Shown: piece by piece, positions 23,814 to 34,027 of the stretch
Numbering within the stretch: position 1 is the stretch's first letter
How the letters are laid out: each line of letters starts with the position of its first letter
DNA from: Byssothecium circinans
Lineage: Eukaryota; Ascomycota; Dothideomycetes; Pleosporales; Massarinaceae
Direction of reading: 5' to 3'
Assembly (NCBI GenBank): GCA_010015675.1
Contig: ML976998.1
Span: 91,402 to 155,401, forward strand
DNA length: 64,000 nt
Notes under the pieces: generated by a model
What the model saw: only the letters and a program-made list of their open reading frames with translations
What the model was told of the DNA's origin: nothing
Database searches by the model: none
Position numbers and translations under genes: made by a program

Positions 23814-26193
23814 ATGCCGCAGTCGAAAGCTACCAAGAAATTCGAGAAGAACCGCCTCAAGGACGTTCTCAAAAAGCGCAAGGATGTCGCAAAAATCAAG
23901 CAGAAGAAGCAGATGGACGCAAAGCGGAAGGAAAAGAGGGCTAGAGACAATGTTCCCGCCGACGGAGTCGATGTCGAGACGAAAAAGACCAAGAGCAATG
24001 GAACGGACGAAGCGTTTGGTGAAATGTCCATGGACCAGTTTTTCCAGGGCGGATTCCAGGTGCCCGAGAAGAAGAAGCAGCGTTCGACGAAGCCGAAGAC
24101 GGGAAAGCGCAAGCGCACGCCGGTAGAGGAGGATGAGACGCAAGATCCAGATGTCGACATGGAAGAGGCAACAGCGGGAGCGGAAGAGTCGGATTCAGAC
24201 AGCGCATCGGGCGACGACACCGAAACGCACAAGGAGCAATTGGCTGCTCTTGCCGACAAGGATCCGGACTTCTACAAATACCTCAAGGAGAACGATGCCG
24301 AACTACTCGACTTTGCCGAGGACGCAGACCTTGCCGAGATTGATGCCCTGAGCGCCAGTGAAGACGAGAGAGCCTCGCGGAAGAAGCAGAAGTCGGACAA
24401 GAAATCGAAGGAACAGGAGGAGGAGACCACCGGCAATGAAGTGTCGAAGAAGCTCATAAAGAAGTGGAAGACATCCATGGAGGAGAATTCGTCTTTGAGA
24501 GCTATGAGGGAGGTTGTGCTCGCCTTCCGCGCCGCAGCTCACCTCAACGACGAGGCTGAGAGGACATACAAATACACCATCTCCGACCCTGATGGTATGC
24601 ACTTTCTTCAAAGGACCTGGCACATGACGAACTAACTCGAATAGTGTATCATGAGGTTCTTGTGACCGCTCTGCGCCTTGTTCCCAAGGTCTTGCAGCAT
24701 CATCTTCCCGTCAAGGAGTCCGCCTCAGGCAAAATGTCAGTCTTTCGTCCCCTCTTCTTTTTCTCATGCATGCTGACTTTCGTAGCCGCGTTTCAACCGA
24801 TTCGAGGAAGTTCAAGACCCTCACTCCTCTTCTCAGATCACATACCGTTTCTCTGCACCACTTGCTCGAAAACCTTTCAGATGCGTCTACCCTAACCATG
24901 ACGCTAGACTCACTACTCTCCCTCCTTCCGTACCTACTTTCCTTCAAGAAGGTTGTACGAGAAGTGACCAAGGCCGTCTCGTCCGTGTGGGCAGACTCGT
25001 CAAATACAGAGATGACCAGGCTGTCAGCATTCCTCGTCCTGCGAAAGCTCGTAGTGATCTCGGACGCCAGTATCCGGGAAGCCGTGCTGAAACAGACCTA
25101 CCAGGGTCTGATCAAAGGCGCCCGAAATACCACAGTTCACAACATTCAGGGCATCAATCTCATGAAGAACACTGCTTCCGAGCTTTGGGGACTGGACGCG
25201 AATGTTGGATACACGACTGGGTTCGGCTTCATCAGGCAACTCGCCATCCACCTGCGCCAGAGTATAACAAAGCAGACCAAGGACTCGTACAAGACAGTCT
25301 ACAACTGGCAGTACATACATTCACTTGACTTTTGGTCGCGAGTCGTGTCAGCACACTGCGAATCTCTACGTGAGGCTGAGGCTGGCAAAGAATCACCGCT
25401 TCGACCGCTCATCTATCCGATCGTACAAGTCACACTCGGGGCCATGCGTCTCATTCCAACAGCGCAATACTTCCCTCTCCGCTTCCAACTCATACGATCT
25501 CTACTCCGCATCTCCGCTGCGACATCCACCTACATTCCCCTCGCGCCCGCCCTTATCGAAGTGCTCAACTCCAACGAGATGAAGAAGCAACCAAAGCCCA
25601 GTACGCTCAAGGCACTCGAGTTCAGCACAACCATTCGTGCCACCAAAGCCTACCTTCGCACGCGCATCTACCAAGATGGGATAGGCGAGCAGGTTGTGGA
25701 GCTACTTTCCGAGTTCTTTGTGCTCTGGTCCAAGAACATTGCATTTCCCGAGCTCGCACTCCCCGTCATCGTCATGCTCAAGCGGTGGGTGAAGGCCATG
25801 ACGAAGAAGTCAAGTGGTAACCGCAACTCCAAGATCAATTCGCTTGTTGCGCTATTTGTCCAGAAACTTGAGGCAAACTCGAAATGGGTCGAAGAGAAGC
25901 GGGCGAAGGTTGACTTTGCACCCAATGATCGCGCTGGCGTGGATGCGTTCCTCAAAGATGTCGATTGGGAGAAGACACCATTAGGCGCGTACGTCAGCGG
26001 ACAGAGGAAAACGAGGGAGCAAAGAGCGAAGTTGGAGGATGCTGCTAGAAAAACAGAGGATCAAAAGCGCAAGCAAGCCGAAAAGGCGGAGGCAAAGCGA
26101 AACGCTGAGACGTTCAGCGACGCGGAGAGCGATGATGAGGCCGAGGACGAAGAGGTTGAAGACGTGGATGAGTTCAGCGGGGACGATGAGTAG
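23814..26193 (+). CDS. NOC2: Nucleolar complex protein 2
   Basis: Three exons, 23814-24594, 24645-24735 and 24786-26193, give 759 aa. The N-terminal third is lysine-rich and acidic (KKFEKNRLKDVLKKRKD; a long E/D run before DPDFYKYLKEND), typical of nucleolar proteins. The conserved Noc2 core follows: FRAAAHLNDE, VYHEVLVTALRLVPKVLQHH, FLVLRKLVV, GINLMKNTASELWGLD, IHLRQSI and YNWQYIHSLDFWSRVVS. The C-terminus is an acidic tail. Noc2 pairs with Noc1 in the nucleolus and with Noc3 in the nucleoplasm to drive maturation and transport of pre-60S ribosomal particles. Essential in yeast. Confidence 0.96.
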
Positions 26194-26528
26194 ACGTCTT
26201 CATGTTGCATCTTTTGGATACATTAGTTAGCCTGGGTGTTCCAGCACCAATCCATATTCATCGTCTTTGGCGTTTGCTGCAGGGTAAAGGTCTTCCGAGC
26301 TGACTACCGTAATCATTGTAATTAGGATGGATGCATTTGTGAGTGCATGTGATGTAAAATCATGTGAAAGCCTCGGTACGGCTCCTCGTTCCAGCGGCGC
26401 GCATCATCAGTCCGGGGAAGCTGCGGCTTGCACATGCAACATTGAACAAGCCAGCGCTGCGCATTCACAACCCACGTAAAGGCCTCAGAACATGCCACTC
26501 CTCTACTCGAGGATGTTCATGGCCAACA
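26194..26528. other. Intergenic region NOC2 to ABC transporter
   Basis: About 335 bp with the NOC2 3' region and the ABC transporter promoter. The frame of the transporter stays open upstream to a GTG at 26364, but that stretch lacks an ATG and looks non-coding. Confidence 0.5.
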
Positions 26529-29081
26529 ATGGCCGCACAATCAACCTTGCGACAGCCTCATGATCCTCTCCTCGAGCTTTACCATCTTTATGCCGCCCGC
26601 CTACGTAACCGCGTCCGCGGCGCCTCGAACCTCACAAAGCTTCTCTGCACCATCACACTCGCCCTTACGATAATAGGCGCTGGGTATGGAGGGCGAATAT
26701 GGTACAAGAGTAGGAGAGCGGAGAAGGAGACGGGACGACGGTTGCTGAGGCGGAATTCGGGACTGAGAGGCAAAGATGGGAGTAGAACTATCTACGTACC
26801 GTACCGCGACTCGACGTCCAAAGTCGTCATCAATCCAACGAAACCAACGACATTCGATGCGCATAGGCGACTGTTCCTACAGCCTCCGCGAGCGGCGCGA
26901 ATGAACGATGCATCGAGGGATCCTCAAGCGCCGCCACCGCAGACGAAACCTGGGTTGAACCTCGCGTTCCTACACCAGTTCCTCAGCCTCCTCAATATCA
27001 TGATACCACGGTGGAATAGCAAGGAGTCAGGTCTTCTAATAAGCCACGGTGTCTTCTTGATGCTGAGGACATACCTCTCACTTGTTGTGGCGCGACTTGA
27101 TGGAGAGATTGTGCGGGATTTGGTTGCGGGAAATGGCAAGGCGTTTCTCTGGGGCATACTGAAGTGGCTGGGTGTGGGGACGTTTTCATCGTATACGAAT
27201 GCGATGATCAAGTTTTTGCAGTCAAAGGTGTCGATTGCGTTCCGGACGAGGTTGACGAGGTATATTCATGATTTGTATCTGAATGACCATCTCAACTACT
27301 ATAAGCTGTCGAACTTAGATGGCGGCGTGGGTCAAGGCGCGGATCAGTTCATCACCCAAGATCTGACGCTGTTTTGCGCGTCGGCCGCTTCGCTATACTC
27401 GTCTCTCGGGAAGCCGTTCGTCGATATCTGCGTTTTCAACTACCAGCTCATCCAGTCGTTAGGACCACTAGCTTTCACAGGGCTTCTGGGCAACTACTTC
27501 CTCACCGCAACCATATTACGCCGCCTCTCGCCGCCCTTTGGCAAGCTCAAAGCCGTCGAAGGCCGCAGAGAAGGCGACTTCCGTGCCCTCCACTCCCGCC
27601 TCATCGCAAATGCCGAAGAAGTCGCGTTCTACGGCGGCGACCAGATGGAAAAGCACTTCCTCGAGCGTGGCTTCAAAGACCTCAAACACTGGATGGAAGG
27701 CATCTACAGCCTCAAGATCCGCTACAATATGCTCGAGGACTTTGTCCTAAAGTACTCCTGGTCCGCATTCGGCTACCTCGTCACTTCTCTTCCCGTCTTC
27801 CTACCAGCATGGGGCGGTTTAGGCAGTGCTCAAGAGCTCTTAGCTGGTGGCGAACGTCAAAACCGCGAAAGAAACCGCATGAAAGACTTCATCACGAACA
27901 AGCGACTCATGCTATCTCTTGCAGACGCAGGAGGCCGGATGATGTATTCCATCAAAGACCTATCTGAACTCGCAGGCTACACATCACGCGTCTACACCCT
28001 CATCAGCACACTGCACCGCGTCCACGCAGATGCTTACTATCCACCACCCGGAGCGCGGCCAGAACTCTACTCTTCTTCAGACATCCAAGGCACAGTGCAC
28101 AAAGGCTTCGACGGCATCCGTCTTGAACATGTTCCAGTTGTAGCCCCGGCCCTACACCCAATGGGCGGTGACGAACTCATCGAATCCCTCTCGTTCATCC
28201 TGCATTCTGGTGACCATTTGCTCATCACAGGTCCAAACGGCGTCGGCAAGTCGAGCGTTGCACGCATTGTCGCCGGTCTATGGCCTACGTATCGCGGTCT
28301 TGTATCGAGACCGAGATCTATTGGCATGGACGGCATCATGTTCCTTCCGCAGCGCCCGTATCTGAGTACGGGAACGTTGAGAGACCAGGTCATCTATCCA
28401 CATACCGAGGTCGATATGAAGGATGCCGGAAGGAGGGACAATGAACTGCAAGGTATTCTTGAAGAAGCCAGACTGGGCTATGTGCCGGAGAGAGAAGGTG
28501 GTTGGGATACGAAGAAGGTGTGGAAAGATGTATTCAGTGGTGGCGAGAAACAAAGGATGGGAATCGCACGACTGTTGTATCATGAGCCGAGATACGCTTT
28601 TATCGACGAGGGAACCAGTGCCGTCTCTTCGGACGTCGAAGGCCTTTTGTACGAGCGCGCAAAAGCTAAGGGTATCAGTAAGCTCTCCCCTCTTTCCCAT
28701 CTATATCCTATTGCTCCACCGCCATCACGTATGCTGACATCGTTCCCCACAGCTCTCATAACAATATCCACCCGCGCCTCCCTCAAACGTTACCACACCT
28801 ACACACTCACCCTCGGCCAAGGCGCGCACGGCGACGAATGGGAATTCCAACGCATAGGCACCGAATCCGAGAAATCCTCGGTTGAAAAAGAGCTCGCCGA
28901 GCTCAGGGACAGGCTGGCGAAGGTCGAGGAGTGGAAGCTGAGGAAAGAGGAGATTGAGGAGGAGTTGGGTCGGGTGTGGGTTGCGAAGGAAGGTGAAGGG
29001 GAGGGTGGCGAGGAGTTGGGTCCGCCGGCTTATGTGGAGAAGGAGGGAAGGAGTGAAGAGGGGAGCGCTGTGGAGGTATAG
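26529..29081 (+). CDS. Peroxisomal fatty-acyl ABC half-transporter (ABCD; PXA1/PXA2 family)
   Basis: Two exons, 26529-28677 and 28753-29081, give 825 aa. The start MAAQSTLRQP is the common fungal start of this family. The membrane domain contains the ABCD EAA-like motif (ANAEEVAFYGG). The nucleotide-binding domain has Walker A GPNGVGKSS, the signature FSGGEKQRMGIARLL and Walker B YAFIDEGTSAVS. The tail is a charged coiled-coil (KSSVEKELAELRDRLAKVEE). Pxa1/Pxa2 form a heterodimer in the peroxisomal membrane that imports long-chain acyl-CoA for beta-oxidation. Which of the two this is cannot be fixed by eye. The single intron is 75 bp, a multiple of three, and has no stop codon, so an unspliced message would still be translated with 25 extra residues just before the switch-histidine-like region. 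Confidence 0.93.
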   Translation: MAAQSTLRQPHDPLLELYHLYAARLRNRVRGASNLTKLLCTITLALTIIGAGYGGRIWYKSRRAEKETGRRLLRRNSGLRGKDGSRTIYVPYRDSTSKVVINPTKPTTFDAHRRLFLQPPRAARMNDASRDPQAPPPQTKPGLNLAFLHQFLSLLNIMIPRWNSKESGLLISHGVFLMLRTYLSLVVARLDGEIVRDLVAGNGKAFLWGILKWLGVGTFSSYTNAMIKFLQSKVSIAFRTRLTRYIHDLYLNDHLNYYKLSNLDGGVGQGADQFITQDLTLFCASAASLYSSLGKPFVDICVFNYQLIQSLGPLAFTGLLGNYFLTATILRRLSPPFGKLKAVEGRREGDFRALHSRLIANAEEVAFYGGDQMEKHFLERGFKDLKHWMEGIYSLKIRYNMLEDFVLKYSWSAFGYLVTSLPVFLPAWGGLGSAQELLAGGERQNRERNRMKDFITNKRLMLSLADAGGRMMYSIKDLSELAGYTSRVYTLISTLHRVHADAYYPPPGARPELYSSSDIQGTVHKGFDGIRLEHVPVVAPALHPMGGDELIESLSFILHSGDHLLITGPNGVGKSSVARIVAGLWPTYRGLVSRPRSIGMDGIMFLPQRPYLSTGTLRDQVIYPHTEVDMKDAGRRDNELQGILEEARLGYVPEREGGWDTKKVWKDVFSGGEKQRMGIARLLYHEPRYAFIDEGTSAVSSDVEGLLYERAKAKGISKLSPLSHLYPIAPPPSRMLTSFPTALITISTRASLKRYHTYTLTLGQGAHGDEWEFQRIGTESEKSSVEKELAELRDRLAKVEEWKLRKEEIEEELGRVWVAKEGEGEGGEELGPPAYVEKEGRSEEGSAVEV

Positions 29082-29667
29082 GGGGGGCAGAGGAAGTGCT
29101 GTGGGCGGTGTTGGATTTGTAGGATTTGGATTGTTGTTCTACATTCGCATTCGCCTCTTTACGGGTAGATGAGTATAGAAGTTGCCCCTTTAAAGTCCTT
29201 ACTCCCTTCTTCAATCATTAAAACAATTGTTTCGCAGCACTTCTTACTACCGCGTTCTAAAGTACGAAAAGCGGCTTTTGACAGGGCCTTGCATTCTTAA
29301 TTGTACTTTACATGGTTACGCCTCTTCGCTACCCCGTAGGAGTACCCCGCAATATACTCAGTACGCAAGCTTCCTTAGCGTATACGCCAGCCAACGGTCC
29401 CGATCCCAGTTCCAGCCAACATCTCCGCAAAATGCTCTGATTCCCGGAACTTTATCATTCCGTAGAGCCGGAACATCTGGGCGGATCGCCATGCCTCCCA
29501 ACAGTACAGTACCTAAGCAGTAGCTAATTTAGCGCACCGCTGAGCAGAAAACCCAAGTCGTCATCAGTCAACACGACGATACTTTTTATAATATGTAACA
29601 TAACCATAATGCACAGAACACAAGAAAGCACGCAGAAACAGAAGTCATCACTAATCCCACCCACACT
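29082..29667. other. Intergenic region
   Basis: About 590 bp. No conserved ORF; the one frame of 98 codons (29227-29523) has no motif. It includes the promoter of the secreted Asp-box gene. Confidence 0.5.
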
Positions 29668-31137
29668 ATGTCTCCCTCCTCCCTCACCCTAACCATCACA
29701 CTCGCACTCGCACTCTCCCTCCTAACCCCCCAAACCCTCGCCCTCCCCCCACCCCCAAACACAATCTGGCAAGTCACACCCCCCCTAAACCACACCGACG
29801 CCCTCTACGCCGGCATCCCACCCCTCCCCCTTAGCTCCCAAACCCTCGTCTACAACGGCACCCAAACAGGCCGCACATACGCGCACCACCCCTCGCTCTA
29901 CCACAGCGGCGGTGGCGGCGGCGGCGCCCGCATCTTCCTGCAATACAGCACGTCGCCCATCGACGAAGACTCGACGGGCCAGGAATCATGGCTATCGGCG
30001 TCGACGGATGGCGGGCGGACGTGGACGCAGGGAAGGAGCATTTTACCGACTGCGTTGCTGGCGAACCAGACGCGTGTTGGGGCGGCGAATTATTCGTTTT
30101 GGTGTGCGGGGAGGGTGTGGCAGAGGGCGGTTCACCCGGTTGCGTGGGTGGCTGTGCGTGGGTTTCTTTCTGGCGGTGGGAAGGGGGCGCGGGAAAACGA
30201 AAATGAAAATGAAAGCGAGGATGAAAATGAAGAGATACTCTACGCGGTATCCCAAGTCACGCTCCGCTACTGCTGGTCCGACACCGCGAAGGGAACAAAA
30301 GGCGGCGGCCGCATCGCCCGACGCATCAATAGAGACGGAAACCCCGTGGGAGACCCGTGCTGGACGGAGAAGAACCACTGGACGGATGTCGTGCGCTTCA
30401 ACGAGACGGTGTACGGGCTGGAGTACGGGATGAAGTACTGCGAGCACGCGGCGTATATCGAGCGGTATTTGAAGGAACCCGAGACGACGCCGGCGTGGGG
30501 CAGTTGGTTGTATGGGACGAAGATGTACGCGGGGGACGGGGTGCATGATGTGCAGGAACCTACGCATGCTGTGTGGTTTGGCGATGGTTCTAATACGACG
30601 TATGGGAACGGGAACGGGGCCAGGGCTGGAGACGGACGGGGAGGGAATGCGACGAAGGCGGGTTATTGGCAGCGCTTCTGGCGCGATATCTCGAACTCAA
30701 CTACTATAAGTAATAACGTCTGGATCGAACGTACCCCCTCCCCCAACGGAGAAGATTGGTACCCAAATATCGAGCAACAATACAACAACACCGCCATCCT
30801 AGAGACTAACATCCCTGACGTCGGCAGTAAATCCCACTACGGTGTCCTCCCCTCAGGCACCACATACCTAATCCACAACCCGCGGAAGAACACGGAGAGG
30901 TACCGACAGCCCCTCACCATTGCGACGAGTCGCGTGGGAGATGGGGGAAGGTTCACAGGCATTGGGGTGTTGAGGACGAATGCGAGTACGGTTATGGCGC
31001 CGGATACTAGGGGCTTGAAGAGGTTGATGATGAGTTATCCGTCGGCGGTGCTGGTGGGAGGGAAGCTGGTGGTGGCGTATAGTGAGAATAAAGAGAATAT
31101 ATGGGTTAGTATTGTGGGGGTTGGTGACTTGCTTTGA
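29668..31137 (+). CDS. Secreted Asp-box (BNR, sialidase-fold) protein
   Basis: Single exon of 489 aa with a signal peptide (residues 1 to about 26, ending TLALPPPP). One clear Asp-box, SxDxGxTW, reads STDGGRTW at about residues 112-119. The C-terminal part (TTYLIHNPRKNTERYRQPLTIATS and PSAVLVGGKLVVAYSENKE) matches the BNR repeat-like fold of fungal sialidase-superfamily proteins. Many NxS/T sites fit secretion. Between about residues 175 and 190 an inserted Asn/Glu-rich stretch (ENENENESEDENEE) is coded by a near-perfect 6-bp repeat. Substrate is unknown; I cannot see the arginine triad of true sialidases with certainty, so the neutral name is used. Confidence 0.75.
   Translation: MSPSSLTLTITLALALSLLTPQTLALPPPPNTIWQVTPPLNHTDALYAGIPPLPLSSQTLVYNGTQTGRTYAHHPSLYHSGGGGGGARIFLQYSTSPIDEDSTGQESWLSASTDGGRTWTQGRSILPTALLANQTRVGAANYSFWCAGRVWQRAVHPVAWVAVRGFLSGGGKGARENENENESEDENEEILYAVSQVTLRYCWSDTAKGTKGGGRIARRINRDGNPVGDPCWTEKNHWTDVVRFNETVYGLEYGMKYCEHAAYIERYLKEPETTPAWGSWLYGTKMYAGDGVHDVQEPTHAVWFGDGSNTTYGNGNGARAGDGRGGNATKAGYWQRFWRDISNSTTISNNVWIERTPSPNGEDWYPNIEQQYNNTAILETNIPDVGSKSHYGVLPSGTTYLIHNPRKNTERYRQPLTIATSRVGDGGRFTGIGVLRTNASTVMAPDTRGLKRLMMSYPSAVLVGGKLVVAYSENKENIWVSIVGVGDLL
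30189..30232 (+). repeat. Coding hexanucleotide repeat (GAAAAY/GAAAAT-type)
   Basis: Tandem GAAAAC/GAAAAT units with drift code an Asn-Glu run inside the Asp-box protein. The 6-bp period keeps the frame if copy number changes. Confidence 0.7.
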
Positions 31138-32831
31138 GGAAGGATGGGGATGGTGGGGGGGTTTGAGGAGAGTAGGTTGAGAGGGTTGGGTGAGTGGGAG
31201 GGAACATGTTTATAGTGTGCTGGGAATGTGGTATAAAGCTAAACCTCTCATATTATTGTATGATGCTTGAGTAAGAAGATGTTTGCTCGATCTTGTTCGT
31301 TACCATACTTCGCAGGAAAACTTTAACGAATTGTCGTTACAGGTTGAATGGAAATTTAGGAAGGCTACTTAGGAGCTGGCCCCCATTTAGACCTATCTCT
31401 GGTGCTTACATCTTTACTAACCTTACTGAGGCTTCAGCTTTATTATTAGCCTAAGGGGGAATTAACCATCGAACTTTAAGGCATGGGTGATAGCCCGGAT
31501 GCGCACACGGCGGTGCGCCTCGTCTTTTGCTGCTAGATCATCCAATCAATACGACATTCTAGTAAATGGATCTTTGGAATAGTCAATGCAGTTTGGGAAC
31601 ATGATCTGGGTCTTTAACTACGCCCCCGAGTCTTTCGCCCTCGTGTCTTTGCTGGCGTCAGCAAGCATCGCCTCAAAGTCAGCCAGTTTCGGCAGTTACA
31701 TGAGAAGAACACCAGAATCGAAGCCATCCAAGGCAAATCTTGTAGCCTTTGATGCTCTGCGATAGTTGGTGAACGAGATACAAAGCAGTGATGAGCACCG
31801 GGGAGAACACGGTGGAGGATAAAGTCAGCGTACTAGAAATCCGCTAGGCGCATCAGCATAATAAATCCTAACGAGGAATCTGATGAGTCGATGATTTTGA
31901 TTTGAAAGACGCTTTTTCAATTGTTCCATTTGTCTATGTCCCTCCATTGCTGATGCGCTGACGCCCTGCACGTGGTTGCAATGTTGCTTATTCACTGCCA
32001 TCCTTGCTCTAAAAGGCGCCATGTGCTTTGATTCCAGCCAGCGAAAGAAAGCTCGTGGCTTTTCAGTCCTACATCATGACGTAAAACAGCGATTGATGGA
32101 TGTTGGTAATACCTTTTTTCAAGGGGGTGCAAGAGGTAGGGCTGACCGGTTAGTAGTCGATGACAGTTTGATCGAGAGGAGCGTGCTGAAACTAAGTTTT
32201 CACGTTCAGGGTATGTTGAGGCTGATCATGGTCTTTAAGGCTTGTACAGATGATCAAAAACTCTGCAGCAAAAGTTAAAAAGGGGTTATGGGGATTAATA
32301 GTAAAAGCGTCAAGTGTCTGAAACGTTAATGTCGCTTTACACCACTTTTTCATAGGAACCTTCTGAGAAACTTAACAAAGAGTAGAACAATAGAGGCTCC
32401 TCTAGTATAGACTTCTAGAGGTCCGAAGTACTGCCTGACGTTATTCGTAACGACAAAACTACTAAACATACCATCGCCACACCTTCTTTACAGCCATTGT
32501 AAGCTGATCTCAACAGCCTCCATTGCAATGTGGCGTCCACACTGCCTCCTTGCTGAGCGTCCTTCATCACTGACTGTATGCTGACCACCATGGGGCTTTC
32601 CCTCAGTCATGAGATCTTCAGAGTTTATGTGTAGGTAACTAGAATAGGCCACCTACACACGAGGAAACGGTCTCGATGAAAACCGAGGAAGCACTAGAAG
32701 CTACAAATCCCAAGTATAAAGCCAGCGTCCCCAACCTCTCCAAACCATCACCATCATCACCTCCCCTCCATCAAACCAACAACCGTTCAAACCACTTCCA
32801 CACTTCCAACACACACCTCCACTTAAGCAAA
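31138..32831. other. AT-richer intergenic region, no gene
   Basis: About 1.7 kb, visibly more AT-rich than its flanks, with only short frames (for example 31976-32278). A small inverted repeat CCTCTAG...CTAGAGG lies at about 32398-32420. It may be a decayed repeat, but I recognise no element. Confidence 0.45.
32715..32720 (+). promoter_or_regulatory. TATA box of the GH23-like gene
   Basis: TATAAA lies 112 bp upstream of the ATG at 32832. A start codon upstream of it (32676) is therefore unlikely to be in the message. Position-based inference. Confidence 0.5.
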
Positions 32832-33604
32832 ATGACCACCCACTACAGCGGCCCATGGCAAAACTTCCCCTCCATTGACAAATGGATCAGTTTCGAAGAC
32901 ATGTTCAACCGTAACAAGCAATCCATGTACGTACTCATCCTCTCACCCCCCCTCTCCCCAACTTGCCTTCCCAAATCCCCACGTACTCTGAACGAACACC
33001 CACCATCCTCCACTTTACCTTTTACTGACTTCATCTCCCTCTATCAGGCAGTCCACCGGTGACACCGGCGAAGACATCGGCCGCATCTGGAACGCCGTGA
33101 AAGAGTGCGCGAAAATCGGCGTCGACGAGCGCGTCATCTTCGGCATCATCATGCAGGAAAGCCACGGCAACGTGGGCGTCGAGACGACCTTTTCACCCGG
33201 TGACCACATCCCCACCGGAGGATTGATGCAGTGCAGTGGCGATGCGGGGCATCCCGGGCAGCACGGTTTGAGCCAGGTACGTATCACTCTCCAAGCCAAC
33301 ACGATGCATAAAAAGGAAATCCCCGCTCTGGAACGAACCCTGCAGTTGGAGATGGGAGAAATGAGAGATGTGCTGATTTACTACTACCTAGGCTGATATC
33401 ACTGGTATGGTGCGCAAGGGAACTGAGCACTTCAAGGGCAATTTGAAAGCTCATGGAGATAAGCTCAGCGGAGAGTCCATCTACCCTGCTCTGAGGGAGT
33501 ATAACTCTGGCAGCGTCAACCCGGGGAATCTGAGCGATGGGCTGGGCGCTACGGATTCTTATGTTAGCGATATCGCGAACCGTCTCACTGGGTGGGTCAA
33601 CTAA
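32832..33604 (+). CDS. GH23 / SLT-type lysozyme-like protein
   Basis: Three exons, 32832-32926, 33048-33276 and 33392-33604, give 178 aa. The three motifs of the SLT (lytic transglycosylase, GH23) fold are in order: IIMQESHGN with the presumed catalytic Glu69, GGLMQCSG at about 89-96, and REYNSGS at about 143-149. Length fits a minimal goose-type-lysozyme fold. Family members cleave peptidoglycan between MurNAc and GlcNAc; fungi have no peptidoglycan, so bacterial walls are the expected target if the enzyme is active. The protein starts MTTHYSGPWQ and has no visible signal peptide, which is odd for such a role. An upstream in-frame ATG at 32676 would add 52 Ser/Pro/His-rich residues but lies before the TATA box. 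Function is inference from motifs. Confidence 0.8.
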
Positions 33605-34027
33605 GCGGGAGTATGCATGCGGACTGAGGAAGATGCAGGAGATAGGATGGTATATCGCTCTTTTGGAGATTGGATATAGGCTATTCTGTAACGGAGGAGC
33701 TGGAATTAGAAGGGTTTTAATATCAATGTTCTGATTGGGATACCGTCAATTTAGAATACACTCTCGTTTTCGTAGTCGTCTTCGCTGTATTTCCCCATCG
33801 ACCACCGAGCCGGCTCCCATTTTCTTGAAACTTAGGGGAAGGGAAGCACCTGTTATCTTAACAGCACCTCTCACAAAAAGGCGTCTTCGAGAAATAACTA
33901 AATGTCAAAAGCATGTCTACTCTATCAAGTACTCAGGATCTAATCTACTCTGTATGAACTCAACCATTTTTCATTATGACGACTCTACAAAATTTGGAAT
34001 CCACACTCGAGTATCTACTAACTCCTC
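33605..34027. other. Intergenic region between converging GH23-like and NACHT/zinc-finger genes
   Basis: About 420 bp of 3' flank for two convergent genes. Nothing coding is seen. Confidence 0.5.

Noticed and set aside
26364..26528. N-terminal extension of the ABC transporter.
   Set aside because: It would need a GTG start. The ATG at 26529 (MAAQSTLRQP) matches the family start.
31138..32831. RIP-mutated transposon in the AT-richer stretch.
   Set aside because: The AT shift is visible, but no element frame is readable and RIP indices (TpA/ApT and CpA+TpG ratios) were not computed. A TpA/ApT ratio clearly above the window average would revive the idea.
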